Made by a program: the position numbers and the translations under genes. From the NCBI GenBank assembly GCA_021324255.1, contig JAJPJL010000068.1, positions 1 through 64,000 of the forward strand: a stretch of 64,000 nt of DNA, written 5' to 3'. Shown piece by piece: positions 34,896-43,174 of this stretch. Positions within the stretch are counted from its first letter, which is position 1. Each line of letters begins with the position of its first letter. Under the pieces are notes generated by a model. That model was not told the origin of the DNA. It ran no database searches and worked only from the letters and a program-made list of their open reading frames with translations. Origin of the DNA: Bacillota bacterium. GTDB lineage: Bacteria; Sysuimicrobiota; Sysuimicrobiia; Sysuimicrobiales; Segetimicrobiaceae.

Positions 34896-35168
34896 GCCGG
34901 CATGGTCGGCCTCGGGATTCGGAGTCGGTGACTACCGGGCTCGTGGCAGCCGTGAGCCCGGCAACGGCCCCCAATGTTGCCAACGGTTGTGACCGCACCG
35001 GCATTTCCTCTCGTCGCGCGCGACACCGGGCCGTTGCCGGACATCGCCCGCACGTCAAAGCCGTTCAGGAAGGGCGGCCGAGTGCTGTGCGGAGGGAGCG
35101 CAACGCGCTCATCGGAGCGGCTCGGTTCATCCGAGCGAAGCGAAGTCTAACCAAATGCCCGTTCCAGC
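34896..35168. other. Intergenic region, nothing recognised
   Basis: No ORF with coding character and no clear promoter or RNA signature was seen before the inverted repeat at 35169. Confidence 0.4.
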
Positions 35169-35210
35169 ACGAAGACGCCCGGAGCAGTTGTGCGCTCCGG
35201 GCGTCTTCGT
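35169..35210 (-). terminator. Long perfect inverted repeat, probable terminator
   Basis: A 17-bp perfect stem (35169-35185 with 35194-35210, eight-base loop) begins eight bases after the stop of the reverse-strand secreted-protein gene. No T-tract follows on the reverse strand, so it may act as a transcript 3' stabiliser as well. Confidence 0.6.
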
Positions 35211-35217
35211 TGACCGC

Positions 35218-35556
35218 CTAGAATCCGATCTTGGGCGTCGAGTCCCAGATCTCCCAGGCTTCTTCGGGCGAATATCCGGCCTCCTGCCACGACATCCCGT
35301 TCACCTGTCCGGGCGGATAGACTCCGCTATTCCCGGCGCCGTTCCATCGGTGGTCCCCCTGGGCCGCGTTGCATGCCCAGCCTCGGGGGCCGCCCCGGTC
35401 ATGCGGGCCGGCGCAATCGGTCTGGGCCTGCCGGTAGCCTCCCCACGCCTCGTAGTTTCCCGACGGCTGTCCCGCGTACGCCGGCAGCCCGCTGAGCGCG
35501 ACGAGCGCCGTGCCCAGGACCGCGAATCGCGCGAAGCGCTTCCCCAACGCCGTCAT
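35218..35556 (-). CDS. Small secreted protein of unknown function
   Basis: A 112-residue protein with a clear Sec signal peptide: basic start (MTALGKRFARF), hydrophobic core and a cleavage site after AYA at about residue 28. The mature part (about 85 residues) is rich in Gly, Trp, Asn and acidic residues (GNYEAWGGYRQAQTDC, GQVNGMSWQEAGYSPEEAWE) with two cysteines that could pair. ATG 35556 is set by GGAGGTGAC seven bases upstream. No family recognised. Confidence 0.6.
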   Translation of the reverse strand: MTALGKRFARFAVLGTALVALSGLPAYAGQPSGNYEAWGGYRQAQTDCAGPHDRGGPRGWACNAAQGDHRWNGAGNSGVYPPGQVNGMSWQEAGYSPEEAWEIWDSTPKIGF

Positions 35557-35976
35557 GCCAGTCACCTCCACCATCGTTCGTGCCCAGAGCTCGGCGTCGA
35601 GGGCCCACCGCGCTCGATGCCGTACTTCGAAGATACCCCGGTGCGTTGAAGAGCTCGCGGACGACCCATGAAGGTGTTGTGAATGTTACCCGGCCGGCGT
35701 GCGTGGAGGGGAATGTTAGATGCGTTCCCCTGCGGGTACAATATCTATGCAAGCGAGCAAGGCGAGAGAGCGGCCCTTTTCCTCCCCCCGAGTGCCGTTC
35801 TTTCGTTTTCCGATCTTGTCGGCGCCGCCTGTCCGATGCTTTGGTGAGACGCAGTTGGGCCGGCCCGACCCCGAGCCGAAGGCCGGCAACGACGCACCGG
35901 GATTCACCGGGTCTCGCCAATCTCTGCGCAGGGCGGAGTGCCCGGGCGCCGAACGACAGCCCCCATGGAGAGCGCC
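35557..35976. other. Intergenic region with one candidate promoter
   Basis: A 420-bp divergent gap. TGTTAG (35714-35719) and TACAAT (35737-35742) form a candidate forward promoter with a 17-bp spacer, about 235 bp ahead of the GNAT gene. GAATGTTA occurs twice just upstream. The long leader downstream contains no recognised RNA family. Confidence 0.35.
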
Positions 35977-36501
35977 ATGCGCATCCGCCGCGTTCGCGCG
36001 CATGAAGGTGTGCGCCTTCGCGAGGTCCGCCTGCGCGCCTTGGCCGAGGCGCCGGCGGCCTTTGGGTCGACGCGCGCGGAGGCGCTCGGGCAGCCGCCGG
36101 AGTTTTGGGACGGCATGTGCCGGGAGTGTGCGGACGGCGCGGCGTGCACGATCTTCGTCGCCGAGCAAGACGAGACGTGGTACGGCATGGTGAGGGGATT
36201 CGTGCACCGGGACTACCCCGGCATCGTGCGGCTGGCCTCCATGTGGGTCGATCCGGCTCGGCGGCGGGCCGGCGTCGGCGCGGCGCTCGTCGCAGCCATC
36301 GCGGCGTGGGCTTGCGCGCGCGGTGCCGGCTGTGTGCAGCTATGGGTCACGGACACGAACCACGCGGCGAAGGCGCTGTACGCGCGTCAGGGGTTCGCCG
36401 AGTCCGGACGAGCCAAGCCGCACCGCACCGACCCGGTGCTCCGGGAGGTGCTCATGGTTCGCACGCTGCCGCCCGTGACCACGACGCCGGCGTCTTCCTG
36501 A
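35977..36501 (+). CDS. GNAT family N-acetyltransferase
   Basis: A 174-residue GNAT protein. The acetyl-CoA pyrophosphate loop is in WVDPARRRAGVGAALV (motif A), followed by LWVTDTNHAAKALYARQGF, the typical motif B. The N-terminal part RIRRVRAHEGVRLREVRLRAL is the usual first strand-helix. ATG 35977 was chosen because GGAGAG lies five bases upstream; ATG 35965 and GTG 35938 also occur in frame. Substrate unknown. Confidence 0.82.
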   Translation: MRIRRVRAHEGVRLREVRLRALAEAPAAFGSTRAEALGQPPEFWDGMCRECADGAACTIFVAEQDETWYGMVRGFVHRDYPGIVRLASMWVDPARRRAGVGAALVAAIAAWACARGAGCVQLWVTDTNHAAKALYARQGFAESGRAKPHRTDPVLREVLMVRTLPPVTTTPASS

Positions 36502-36678
36502 TTCCCGTCCGGTACGTCGCGGTCTCTGGAACCGGACGGGCACGGCGCGAGCCCTCCGAGGCAGGTCCGGGGAGCGATCGCCCGGCGAGTCCCGCGCCCT
36601 CGACGGGGACGCCCGTCGAACAACTGCCGAGCGACGGATGAGCGCCAGCAAACGAGCGACGCGTCCTCGCCGATCGGC

Positions 36679-36840
36679 CTAACGAGGCTCGTCATCGGGG
36701 TCGTGCGCGCCTCCGCGCGGCCACCCGGCTTCCTCGTGTCTGGCGGGGCGTGCCACGATCGCGACCGCCAGGATGAGACACCACAGGAGCACCCCTACCG
36801 CGTTCGCCGGATCCAGTCCTGACGTAAGCCCAGACGGCAT
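36679..36840 (-). CDS. Small single-pass membrane protein
   Basis: A 53-residue protein with one hydrophobic helix (AVGVLLWCLILAVAIVA, about residues 13-29) and an acidic-basic tail. GGTGAGGG stands just before ATG 36840, which is why the shorter start was chosen within a longer open frame. Its 5' end faces the sigma-factor gene across the region with the CRP-like operator. Too short for family assignment. Confidence 0.45.
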   Translation of the reverse strand: MPSGLTSGLDPANAVGVLLWCLILAVAIVARPARHEEAGWPRGGAHDPDDEPR

Positions 36841-36939
36841 TTCCCTCACCCCCGTACGTCCCGTGTACCGGGACGCCCCTGTCTTTGCCAGTCTAGTCCG
36901 GCGTCCCCCGAGCCGCGTTGAACGGTGCCACCCCGCGGT

Positions 36940-36955
36940 TGTGAATCCCGTCACA
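36940..36955. promoter_or_regulatory. CRP-type operator TGTGA-N6-TCACA
   Basis: A perfect 5-6-5 palindrome, TGTGA (36940-36944), six bases, TCACA (36951-36955), the consensus of the CRP/GlxR family. It lies in the divergent gap between the small membrane protein and the sigma factor, and a Crp family gene with matching recognition residues is 1.2 kb away. Confidence 0.65.
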
Positions 36956-36965
36956 GTGGCGTAGT

Positions 36966-36982
36966 TCACACACGTCGTGTGA
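36966..36982. promoter_or_regulatory. Second inverted repeat TCACAC-N5-GTGTGA
   Basis: A 6-bp perfect inverted repeat with the same half-sites in everted orientation, ten bases after the CRP-type site. It could be a second binding site or the partner half-sites of an extended operator. Confidence 0.35.
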
Positions 36983-36991
36983 CACATGCGA

Positions 36992-37020
36992 TTTCACCCG
37001 GCGGCGGGCGCGGTTATCGT
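36992..37020 (+). promoter_or_regulatory. Candidate promoter of the sigma-factor gene
   Basis: TTTCAC (36992-36997) and TATCGT (37015-37020) with a 17-bp spacer. The start would be near 37027, about 79 bp after the centre of the CRP-type site. Confidence 0.35.
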
Positions 37021-37130
37021 GAGGCCATCACCTGCGGCGGAGCGCGGCGCAAAACGGGCCGCCTCCCGTCGCGGGAGAGCCGGCGCCGAGAGGCCGCCGA
37101 GTCCAGGGCAAACGGCCGGGGGGAGCGGGG

Positions 37131-38024
37131 ATGCTTCGCGAGCAGCTGCGGGCGCACACGGACGAAGATCGGGCACCATTGCGGGGCGGCGACGGCGCGG
37201 GGAGCGATCTCGTTCGCATGTACTTGGACGAAGTCGGGCGCGTGCGGTTGCTCTCGGCAGCCGAGGAGGTGGAGTTGGCCCGGCGCGCGGAAGGCGGCGA
37301 CGCGGACGCGAAGCGGCAACTGATCGAAGCCAACCTGCGGTTGGTGGTGAGCCTCGCCAGGCGATACGCCGGCGGCGGCGTCGCGCTGTCCGACCTCATC
37401 CAGGAGGGCAACCTCGGGCTCCTGCAGGCCGTGGCACGATTCGACTGGCGCCGTGGCCACCGGTTCGCGACGTACGCAACCTGGTGGATCCGGCAGGCGC
37501 TCGTGCGGGCTCGGGGCGCCCACGGACGGCCGATCCGGATTCCCGTGCACATGGCGCTGCAGATGAGCAAGCTCGCACGTGTCCAGCAGCATCTGGCCCA
37601 GGAGCTGGGGCGCGAGCCGAGCGCCGAGGAGATCGAGGACCGTATGCGCGAGCCGGTTGCGCGGCTGCGCACGGCGCAGCAGATCGCGCGGATGCCGGTT
37701 TCGCTCGAAGCGCCGATCGCGAGCGACGAGGACGCATCCCTCGGCGATCTGCTCGAGGATATGACGGCGCCGGATCCGGCCGAGACCGCGTTTGCGTCGG
37801 CGTTGAAGGCGCACCTCGCGGACCTGCTGAATGCCCTGCCGATGCGCCAGCGCCGGGTCATCGTGCTTCGCTTTGGATTGGACGACAATCAGCCGCGCAC
37901 CCTGGAGGAAGTGGCCAAGGCGTTCGGGGTCACACGCGAACGCGCCCGGCAGCTGGAGCTCAAAGCTCTCGCCAAGCTGCGGCGCTCGAGCCAGGAGCGG
38001 GCGCTGGCCGATTTTGTCTCGTAG
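37131..38024 (+). CDS. RNA polymerase sigma factor, sigma-70 family (group 2-like)
   Basis: A 297-residue sigma factor with regions 1.2 (SDLVRMYLDEVGRVRLLSAAEE), 2 (ANLRLVVSLARRYAGGGVAL, SDLIQEGNLGLLQAV, RFATYATWWIRQAL), 3 (RPIRIPVHMALQMSKL) and 4 (LPMRQRRVIVLRFGLDD, LEEVAKAFGVTRERARQLE). It lacks the long region 1.1 of housekeeping RpoD, so a non-essential primary-like sigma (SigB/HrdB-paralogue type) recognising near-consensus -10 elements is most likely. ATG 37131 has GGGGAGCGGGG upstream. It is followed by the Crp gene after 97 bp. Confidence 0.88.
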   Translation: MLREQLRAHTDEDRAPLRGGDGAGSDLVRMYLDEVGRVRLLSAAEEVELARRAEGGDADAKRQLIEANLRLVVSLARRYAGGGVALSDLIQEGNLGLLQAVARFDWRRGHRFATYATWWIRQALVRARGAHGRPIRIPVHMALQMSKLARVQQHLAQELGREPSAEEIEDRMREPVARLRTAQQIARMPVSLEAPIASDEDASLGDLLEDMTAPDPAETAFASALKAHLADLLNALPMRQRRVIVLRFGLDDNQPRTLEEVAKAFGVTRERARQLELKALAKLRRSSQERALADFVS

Positions 38025-38121
38025 GCGCAGCCGCGGGTGCGGCGGAGGTACGGGCCGGTGATCGTCGAAGGGTCCGCCGGCGGATGACGGTGCGCCGCTC
38101 GGGCGGCGATGGAGGGACCGC

Positions 38122-38838
38122 GTGGACGGAAAGCCGGCCTCGATCGGAGGAAGCGCCGCGGTGCTCCGGGACCTGCTCGCGCAGGTCCCCCTGTTGACGC
38201 AACTGGCGCCGGCGTCGCTGGACGGCGTCGCCGCGCTCATGCGGCGGCACCGGTACGCCGCCGGCGAGGTCATCTTTCATCAAGGCGACCCCGGGACTGC
38301 CCTCTATATCGTCGAGGAGGGCGAGGTCAAGATCGTCCTCGGGTCGTCTCGCGGAGACGAGGTCGTGCTGGCGCTGTTCGGCCGAGGCGATTTTCTCGGC
38401 GAGCTCTCGCTCCTCGACGGCGAACCCCGATCGGCCGAGGCCGTGGCGACCGTCCCCTCTGTGCTGTGGATCCTGCCCCGAGACGCCTTTACGAGCTTTC
38501 TGACCGCGCAGCCGCAGGCGGCGCTCGTGCTGCTCGCGGCCCTCAGCCGAAGGCTGCGCGGCGCGGACGGCCGCATCCACGACGGAGTCTTTCTCGACGT
38601 CCGCACGCGGCTGGTGAAGCTGCTGGTCGAGCTGGCCGACACGCGGGGCCGCCCCGGACCGCACGGCGTCGCGGTTGCATCCCGGCTGACGCAGGGCGAT
38701 CTCGCGGGCATGGTCGGTGCGACGCGGGAGAGCGTCAACAAGTGGCTGCGGTACTATGCCGAGCGAGGGCTGATCCGGCACGAACGGCAGCGCCTCATCG
38801 TGGTCGATCCCGAGCGTTTGCGAGCGGAGCTGTCCTGA
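38122..38838 (+). CDS. Crp/Fnr family transcriptional regulator
   Basis: A 238-residue regulator. The cyclic-nucleotide domain (about 15-130) has an intact phosphate-binding cassette, FLGELSLLDGEPRSAEAVA, with the Glu and Arg-Ser that contact cAMP in CRP. The helix-turn-helix LTQGDLAGMVGATRESVNKWL keeps the R-E-x3-K/R pattern with which CRP/GlxR reads TGTGA. No Fe-S cysteine cluster of the FNR type is seen. It starts at GTG 38122, and its stop overlaps the peptidase start. Together with the operator at 36940 this suggests auto- or cluster regulation by cAMP. Confidence 0.88.
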   Translation: MDGKPASIGGSAAVLRDLLAQVPLLTQLAPASLDGVAALMRRHRYAAGEVIFHQGDPGTALYIVEEGEVKIVLGSSRGDEVVLALFGRGDFLGELSLLDGEPRSAEAVATVPSVLWILPRDAFTSFLTAQPQAALVLLAALSRRLRGADGRIHDGVFLDVRTRLVKLLVELADTRGRPGPHGVAVASRLTQGDLAGMVGATRESVNKWLRYYAERGLIRHERQRLIVVDPERLRAELS

Positions 38839-39644
38839 GCGCGCGCGAGGGCGCCCGGCCGCGGCAGGCGGGCGGGCGGCGGCGATATCACTACGGCTGG
38901 GTCCGGGACCTTCCGGACCGGCGGGACGTCCCCTACACGTGGCCCGCCGCGCTTGCGCGGCGGCTGCCGCGTCGCGTCGACCTCCGCGCGCAGTGTCCAC
39001 CGGTCTATGACCAGGGCCAGTTGGAGAGCTGCACCGCCAACGCGGTCGCGGCGGCGCTGCAGTACCTGCGCCGGCGGGAAACGCTCGTGCCCGATTTTGT
39101 CCCCTCCCGCATGTTCATCTACTACACTACGCGCGCGGCGCGCGGGCTTGCGCGATGCGACACCGGATCGTCGATCCGCGACGCGTTGAAGTGCGTGGCG
39201 CGGCTCGGCGTGTGCGCGGAGACCTTGTGGCCGTACGAGATGCCGCGCTTCGAACTCGCGCCCCCGCCGCGCTGTTTCCGGGCCGCCGCGCCGCACCGCG
39301 GGATCCGGTATCAGCGCCTGGCGCGGGACGCACGGCTGGCCGCGGTGCGAACCTGCCTGGCTTCCGGGCACCCCGTGCTGTTCGGGATGGTGGTCTACTC
39401 GAGCTTCGAGACCGCGGCCGTCGCCCGCTCGGGCGTGGCGCCGCTGCCGACGCAACGCGATCACCATCTCGGGCGGGGCCACAGTGTCCTCGCCGTGGGG
39501 TACGACGACGGCGCACGCCGCCTGCTCGTGCGCAACTCGTGGGGCAGCCGCTGGGGACAGGGCGGCTACTTCCTGCTCCCGTACGCGTACCTCACGGCGC
39601 CCCACCTCGCGGACGACTTCTGGACGATTCGGTCGGCCGCGTGA
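38835..39644 (+). CDS. Papain-like (C1 family) cysteine peptidase
   Basis: A 269-residue C1A-type peptidase with a complete active site: oxyanion Gln60 and catalytic Cys66 in YDQGQLESCTANA, His216 in GRGHSVLAVGYDD, and Asn234 in VRNSWGSRWGQGGYF. There is no signal peptide or long propeptide, so it is probably cytoplasmic. No ATG, GTG or TTG start exists between the crp stop and the conserved domain. The likeliest start is CTG 38835, which overlaps the crp stop (CTGA) and has GGAG five bases upstream; GTG 38742 deep inside crp is an alternative. Confidence 0.82.
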   Translation: MSAREGARPRQAGGRRRYHYGWVRDLPDRRDVPYTWPAALARRLPRRVDLRAQCPPVYDQGQLESCTANAVAAALQYLRRRETLVPDFVPSRMFIYYTTRAARGLARCDTGSSIRDALKCVARLGVCAETLWPYEMPRFELAPPPRCFRAAAPHRGIRYQRLARDARLAAVRTCLASGHPVLFGMVVYSSFETAAVARSGVAPLPTQRDHHLGRGHSVLAVGYDDGARRLLVRNSWGSRWGQGGYFLLPYAYLTAPHLADDFWTIRSAA

Positions 39645-39776
39645 CCGTGGCCCGACGGGAGTCGTCCGTCAGCCGGCAGGACCTCCCGACGGCCCACCGA
39701 AAAGGCCTCGTCGTCGCGCATCGGAAACGGACGCGCCGCCAACTCGACGGGTCGGGCGCGCTTCGGGGACTCGAGT

Positions 39777-42404
39777 ATGTCCGGCCGCTCACGGATCGTC
39801 ACGTTCGTCTTTACCGACATCGAAGGCTCCACCAACCTGCTCCAGCATCTCGGTGACGCCCCGTATGCCGACTTGCTCGACGAGCACCGCCGGGTGCTCC
39901 ACGCCGAGTTTGCGCGGCAGGGCGGGCGGCAGATCGACGTGGCCGGAGACGCGATCCTGGTGGTTTTTGACAGCGCCCGCGCGGCCGTGGTTGCGGCGGT
40001 GGCCGCGCAGCGGGCGCTCGCCGAGCACGCGTGGCCGCCGCGGGCGCGCCTGCGGGTGCGGATGGGCGTGCACACCGGCGAGCCGGTACGGGTAGCGGGG
40101 GAGTACATCGGCCTCGACGTTCACCGGGCCGCCCGTATCTGCAACGCGGCGCACGGCGGCCAGATCCTGGTGTCGCGGGCGACCGGGAACCTCGTGGCGG
40201 AGACGCTGCCTCCGGAGATGGGCCTGCGGGACCTGGGCGTCCACCGGCTCAAGGACCTGCGCCAGCCGGAACAGATCTTTCAGGTGACGTCGCCGGCGCT
40301 CGAGGTCGACTTTCCCCCGCTCCGGGCGCTGCCGGCGCGGCGTCACAATCTCCCGCCGGAACTCTCCAGTTTCGTCGGGCGCGACCGGGAGCGGGCCGAG
40401 GTCGGCCGCCTCCTCGCGGCGAGCCGCCTCGTCACCTTGGTGGGGACGGGCGGCTGCGGCAAGACGCGCCTCGCGCTTCGGGTCGGCGCGGATCTGGTGC
40501 CGCGGTATCCGGACGGCGTCTGGCTCGTCGAGCTCGGCTCCCTCACCGATCCCGGTCTCGTGGTGCAGACCGTGGCCGCGACATTCGGCGTGCGGGAGAT
40601 GCCGGGCCGGCCCTGGCTGACCGGGCTCACGGAGGCGCTTCGCGATCGTGCGATGGTGCTGGTGATGGACAACTGCGAGCATCTCATCGACGCCTGCGCG
40701 GCAATAGTCAGTACGATTCTCGGCGCGTGCGAGCGTGTGCGGGTGCTCGCGACCAGCCGGGAACCGCTCGGGATCCCCGGCGAGCTCACGATGCGCGTGC
40801 CGTCGCTGTCGTTGCCGGCGGCGGGGGCGCCGGTCACCGCGGCCACCGCCCCCGCGTCGGAGGCCGTGATGTTGTTCGCGGAACGGGCGGCGGCGGTCCA
40901 GCCCGCGTTTGCCCTCACCCCTGAGAACGCCCCGGCGGTCGCGGAGGTCTGCCGCCGGTTGGACGGGATCCCCCTGGCCATCGAACTGGCCGCGGCCCGC
41001 ATCGCGGCGCTCCCGGTGTCGGAGCTCGCGAAGCGGCTCGAGGACCGGTTGTCGTTGCTCACGCAGGGAAGCCGCACAGCACCGCCGCGCCACCAGACGC
41101 TCCGCGCCGTGATGGACTGGGGATACCAGCTACTCTCCCCCGGTGAGCAGGCACTGCTGCGACGCCTGGCGGTGTTCGCCGGCGGCTGGACGCTCGAGGC
41201 GGCGGAGCGCGTCTGCGCGGCCCCGGAGGACCCGCCGCTCGCCGTGCTCGACCTGCTGAGCCAGCTCGTCTTGAGGTCGCTGGTCCAGGCGGAAGAGCAC
41301 GCGGGCACGATGCGCTACCGGTTCCTGGAAACGGTCCGTCAGTACAGCGCCGAGCGGCTCCGCGAGTCGCGGGAGGCCGCGGCCGTCTCGGACCGGCACC
41401 TCCAATGGTACGTCGACCTGGCGGGACGCGCGGCCCCGGATCTGGTCGGCTCGACGCAGGCCGCCTGGTTCGAGCGCTTCGAGACCGAGCACGACAACCT
41501 CCGGACGGCGCTGGAGTGGGCGCTCCGCAGCGGCCGAGCGGAGGCGGGCCTGCGGCTGATCGGCGCCGCCTGGCGGTTTTGGTTCGTCCGCGGCTATTTT
41601 GCGGAAGGCCGGCAGTGGGTGGACGCGCTGCTCCAGGCCGGCGCGGACGCGCCCGGGCCCGTGCGCGCCGAGGCGCTCAACGCGGCGGGCAACCTGGCCG
41701 TCTTTGGCCAGGGCGACTACGCCGCGGGCCGGCGACTCTACGAGCAGGGCCTCGCGTTGTGGCGGGCGGCGGGCGACGGCCGCGGCATCGCGAAGGTCCT
41801 CGGCAACCTCGCGTTCGTCGCGGCCGGGGAGGGGGACGTGGCGTCGGAGCGGGCGTTGCTCGGGGAGAGCCTCGCGCTGCGACGCGAGCTCGGCGACCAG
41901 TGGGGCGTGGCCCTGGCGCTGCACAACCTCGGCCGCGCCGCGTTTCGTCAAGGCGACTATGGCGAGGCGACGAGGCTCCTGCGCCAGGCGCTCGAGATCT
42001 GGGAGGGGTATCAGGACAAGCAGCACATCGCCATGACGCTGGCCAACCTCGGATGGGTAGCCTACCGGCAGGCAGACTATGCCGCGGCGCGGGCGCTGCT
42101 CACCGAGGGCCTGGGGCTGCGGCGCGAGATCGGCGACACGCTGGGCCTCGCGAACCAGCTCGAGCGGTTCGCCGGGTTGGCCGGGGCGCAGGGGCGCGCG
42201 GCGCAGGCGGCGCGTCTCTTCGGCGCCGCGGAAGCCCTGCGCGAGTCGCTGGGCGCGCCGCTCCCGCCGTCGGACCGCGGCGACTACGACCGGGAAGTCA
42301 CGGCGGCCCGCGAGGCCGCCGCGCCGGACGACTTTGCCGCCGCCTGGGCCGCCGGACGCGCCCTCACCATGGAGCGCGCGCTGGAGGAAGCTGAGCGCGT
42401 GTGA
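39777..42404 (+). CDS. Adenylate cyclase-like domain / NB-ARC ATPase / TPR protein
   Basis: An 875-residue STAND-type signalling protein. Residues 6-170 are a class III cyclase domain with metal aspartates Asp14 (FTDIEGST) and Asp58 (VAGDAILVVF), specificity Asp114 and transition-state Arg120. The adenine Lys is replaced by Asp54 and the transition-state Asn by His116, so activity is doubtful. Residues about 195-540 are an NB-ARC-like ATPase (Walker A GTGGCGKT at 223-230, Walker B VLVMDN, sensor ATSREPLGIPGE). The remainder has TPR-type repeats (about 620-800). Related SARP/LuxR-type regulators have a DNA-binding domain; none is visible here. Confidence 0.85.
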   Translation: MSGRSRIVTFVFTDIEGSTNLLQHLGDAPYADLLDEHRRVLHAEFARQGGRQIDVAGDAILVVFDSARAAVVAAVAAQRALAEHAWPPRARLRVRMGVHTGEPVRVAGEYIGLDVHRAARICNAAHGGQILVSRATGNLVAETLPPEMGLRDLGVHRLKDLRQPEQIFQVTSPALEVDFPPLRALPARRHNLPPELSSFVGRDRERAEVGRLLAASRLVTLVGTGGCGKTRLALRVGADLVPRYPDGVWLVELGSLTDPGLVVQTVAATFGVREMPGRPWLTGLTEALRDRAMVLVMDNCEHLIDACAAIVSTILGACERVRVLATSREPLGIPGELTMRVPSLSLPAAGAPVTAATAPASEAVMLFAERAAAVQPAFALTPENAPAVAEVCRRLDGIPLAIELAAARIAALPVSELAKRLEDRLSLLTQGSRTAPPRHQTLRAVMDWGYQLLSPGEQALLRRLAVFAGGWTLEAAERVCAAPEDPPLAVLDLLSQLVLRSLVQAEEHAGTMRYRFLETVRQYSAERLRESREAAAVSDRHLQWYVDLAGRAAPDLVGSTQAAWFERFETEHDNLRTALEWALRSGRAEAGLRLIGAAWRFWFVRGYFAEGRQWVDALLQAGADAPGPVRAEALNAAGNLAVFGQGDYAAGRRLYEQGLALWRAAGDGRGIAKVLGNLAFVAAGEGDVASERALLGESLALRRELGDQWGVALALHNLGRAAFRQGDYGEATRLLRQALEIWEGYQDKQHIAMTLANLGWVAYRQADYAAARALLTEGLGLRREIGDTLGLANQLERFAGLAGAQGRAAQAARLFGAAEALRESLGAPLPPSDRGDYDREVTAAREAAAPDDFAAAWAAGRALTMERALEEAERV

Positions 42405-42500
42405 GCAGGAGAACCTCCGGCGCACATGAAAGCAGCGAGCGAGGGGCGCCCGCCGGGCGCGGCAAACAATGACACGATCGCGGTCACCGAGGGGGTGGCT

Positions 42501-42635
42501 ATGCCAGGGAGCAACGGCGCCGGCTCTCCCAAACCAAGCCTCAAAGGCAAGCGGACGCGGCGCACGGCGACGAAGCGGCGGGTTGCGCGTGCTCCCGCCG
42601 CCACGCGAGCGACCAAGCGGCGCAAGCGGCGCTGA
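42501..42635 (+). CDS. Small Lys/Arg-rich basic protein
   Basis: A 44-residue, highly basic protein (PSLKGKRTRRTATKRR, ATRATKRRKRR) resembling histone-like or nucleic-acid-binding tails. GAGGGGGT precedes ATG 42501; an in-frame ATG at 42426 would add 25 residues. Could be non-coding; composition alone supports it. Confidence 0.35.
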   Translation: MPGSNGAGSPKPSLKGKRTRRTATKRRVARAPAATRATKRRKRR

Positions 42636-42677
42636 GCCAGGTCGCCGGACGAGGTGCACAGGGTGCTCGCCCGGCGC

Positions 42678-42977
42678 TCATCGCGGCCCGGCCGGATCGA
42701 CGTCGAGCGCTGTGCTCGACCGAGGGCGGGGGACCGGCGGCGGCTGCCGCAGGAGATCGCGTAGCTCGTCGAGCTGCGCCTCGATCCGCTGTATGTGCGT
42801 GTGCACTTGCAGGCCGTTGAGAATCAGCTTCACCGACACAAGCAGGACGCCCGCTTCGAGAAACAGATCGTGCTCCAGCCCCTTCACGATCAGCGCCGCG
42901 GCGAACAGCACGAACGTGAGCACGATCACGATCTGTGACGCGCGATCGAGGTGCGCGCCCCAGGAGCCCCCACGCAT
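42678..42977 (-). CDS. Small two-helix membrane protein
   Basis: A 99-residue protein with two transmembrane segments (IVIVLTFVLFAAALIVKGL and LEAGVLLVSVKLILNGLQ), followed by a helical, coiled-coil-like region (HIQRIEAQLDELRDLLRQ) and a Pro-rich end. ATG 42977 has GGAGG nine bases upstream. No known family is recognised. It is divergent from the secreted protein at 43175. Confidence 0.55.
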   Translation of the reverse strand: MRGGSWGAHLDRASQIVIVLTFVLFAAALIVKGLEHDLFLEAGVLLVSVKLILNGLQVHTHIQRIEAQLDELRDLLRQPPPVPRPRSSTALDVDPAGPR

Positions 42978-43174
42978 TCCCATGCACCTCCGGCGTACTC
43001 GCTGCCCGCACTTTCGCGCGCAGGCGGCTCGTCCCTCTCGGCGGCCCGCGGCGAGCCGCGCGCTGCCGGGATCCGCGCGCCGCAGACGCGGCGCCGCCGG
43101 CGGGCTGCGATTTGCGCGCCGGCAATTTGGGTATGCTGACGGTAGCATTGCTCGAGAGCGGCAAACGGAGGCAT

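Noticed and set aside
36502-36678. Inverted repeat at 36504-36540 as a terminator after the GNAT gene
   Set aside because: The 10-bp stem has a 17-base loop and no T-tract, so termination is not supported.
39777-42404. A full LuxR/SARP-type DNA-binding regulator
   Set aside because: No helix-turn-helix was found at either end; only cyclase, ATPase and repeat regions are visible.
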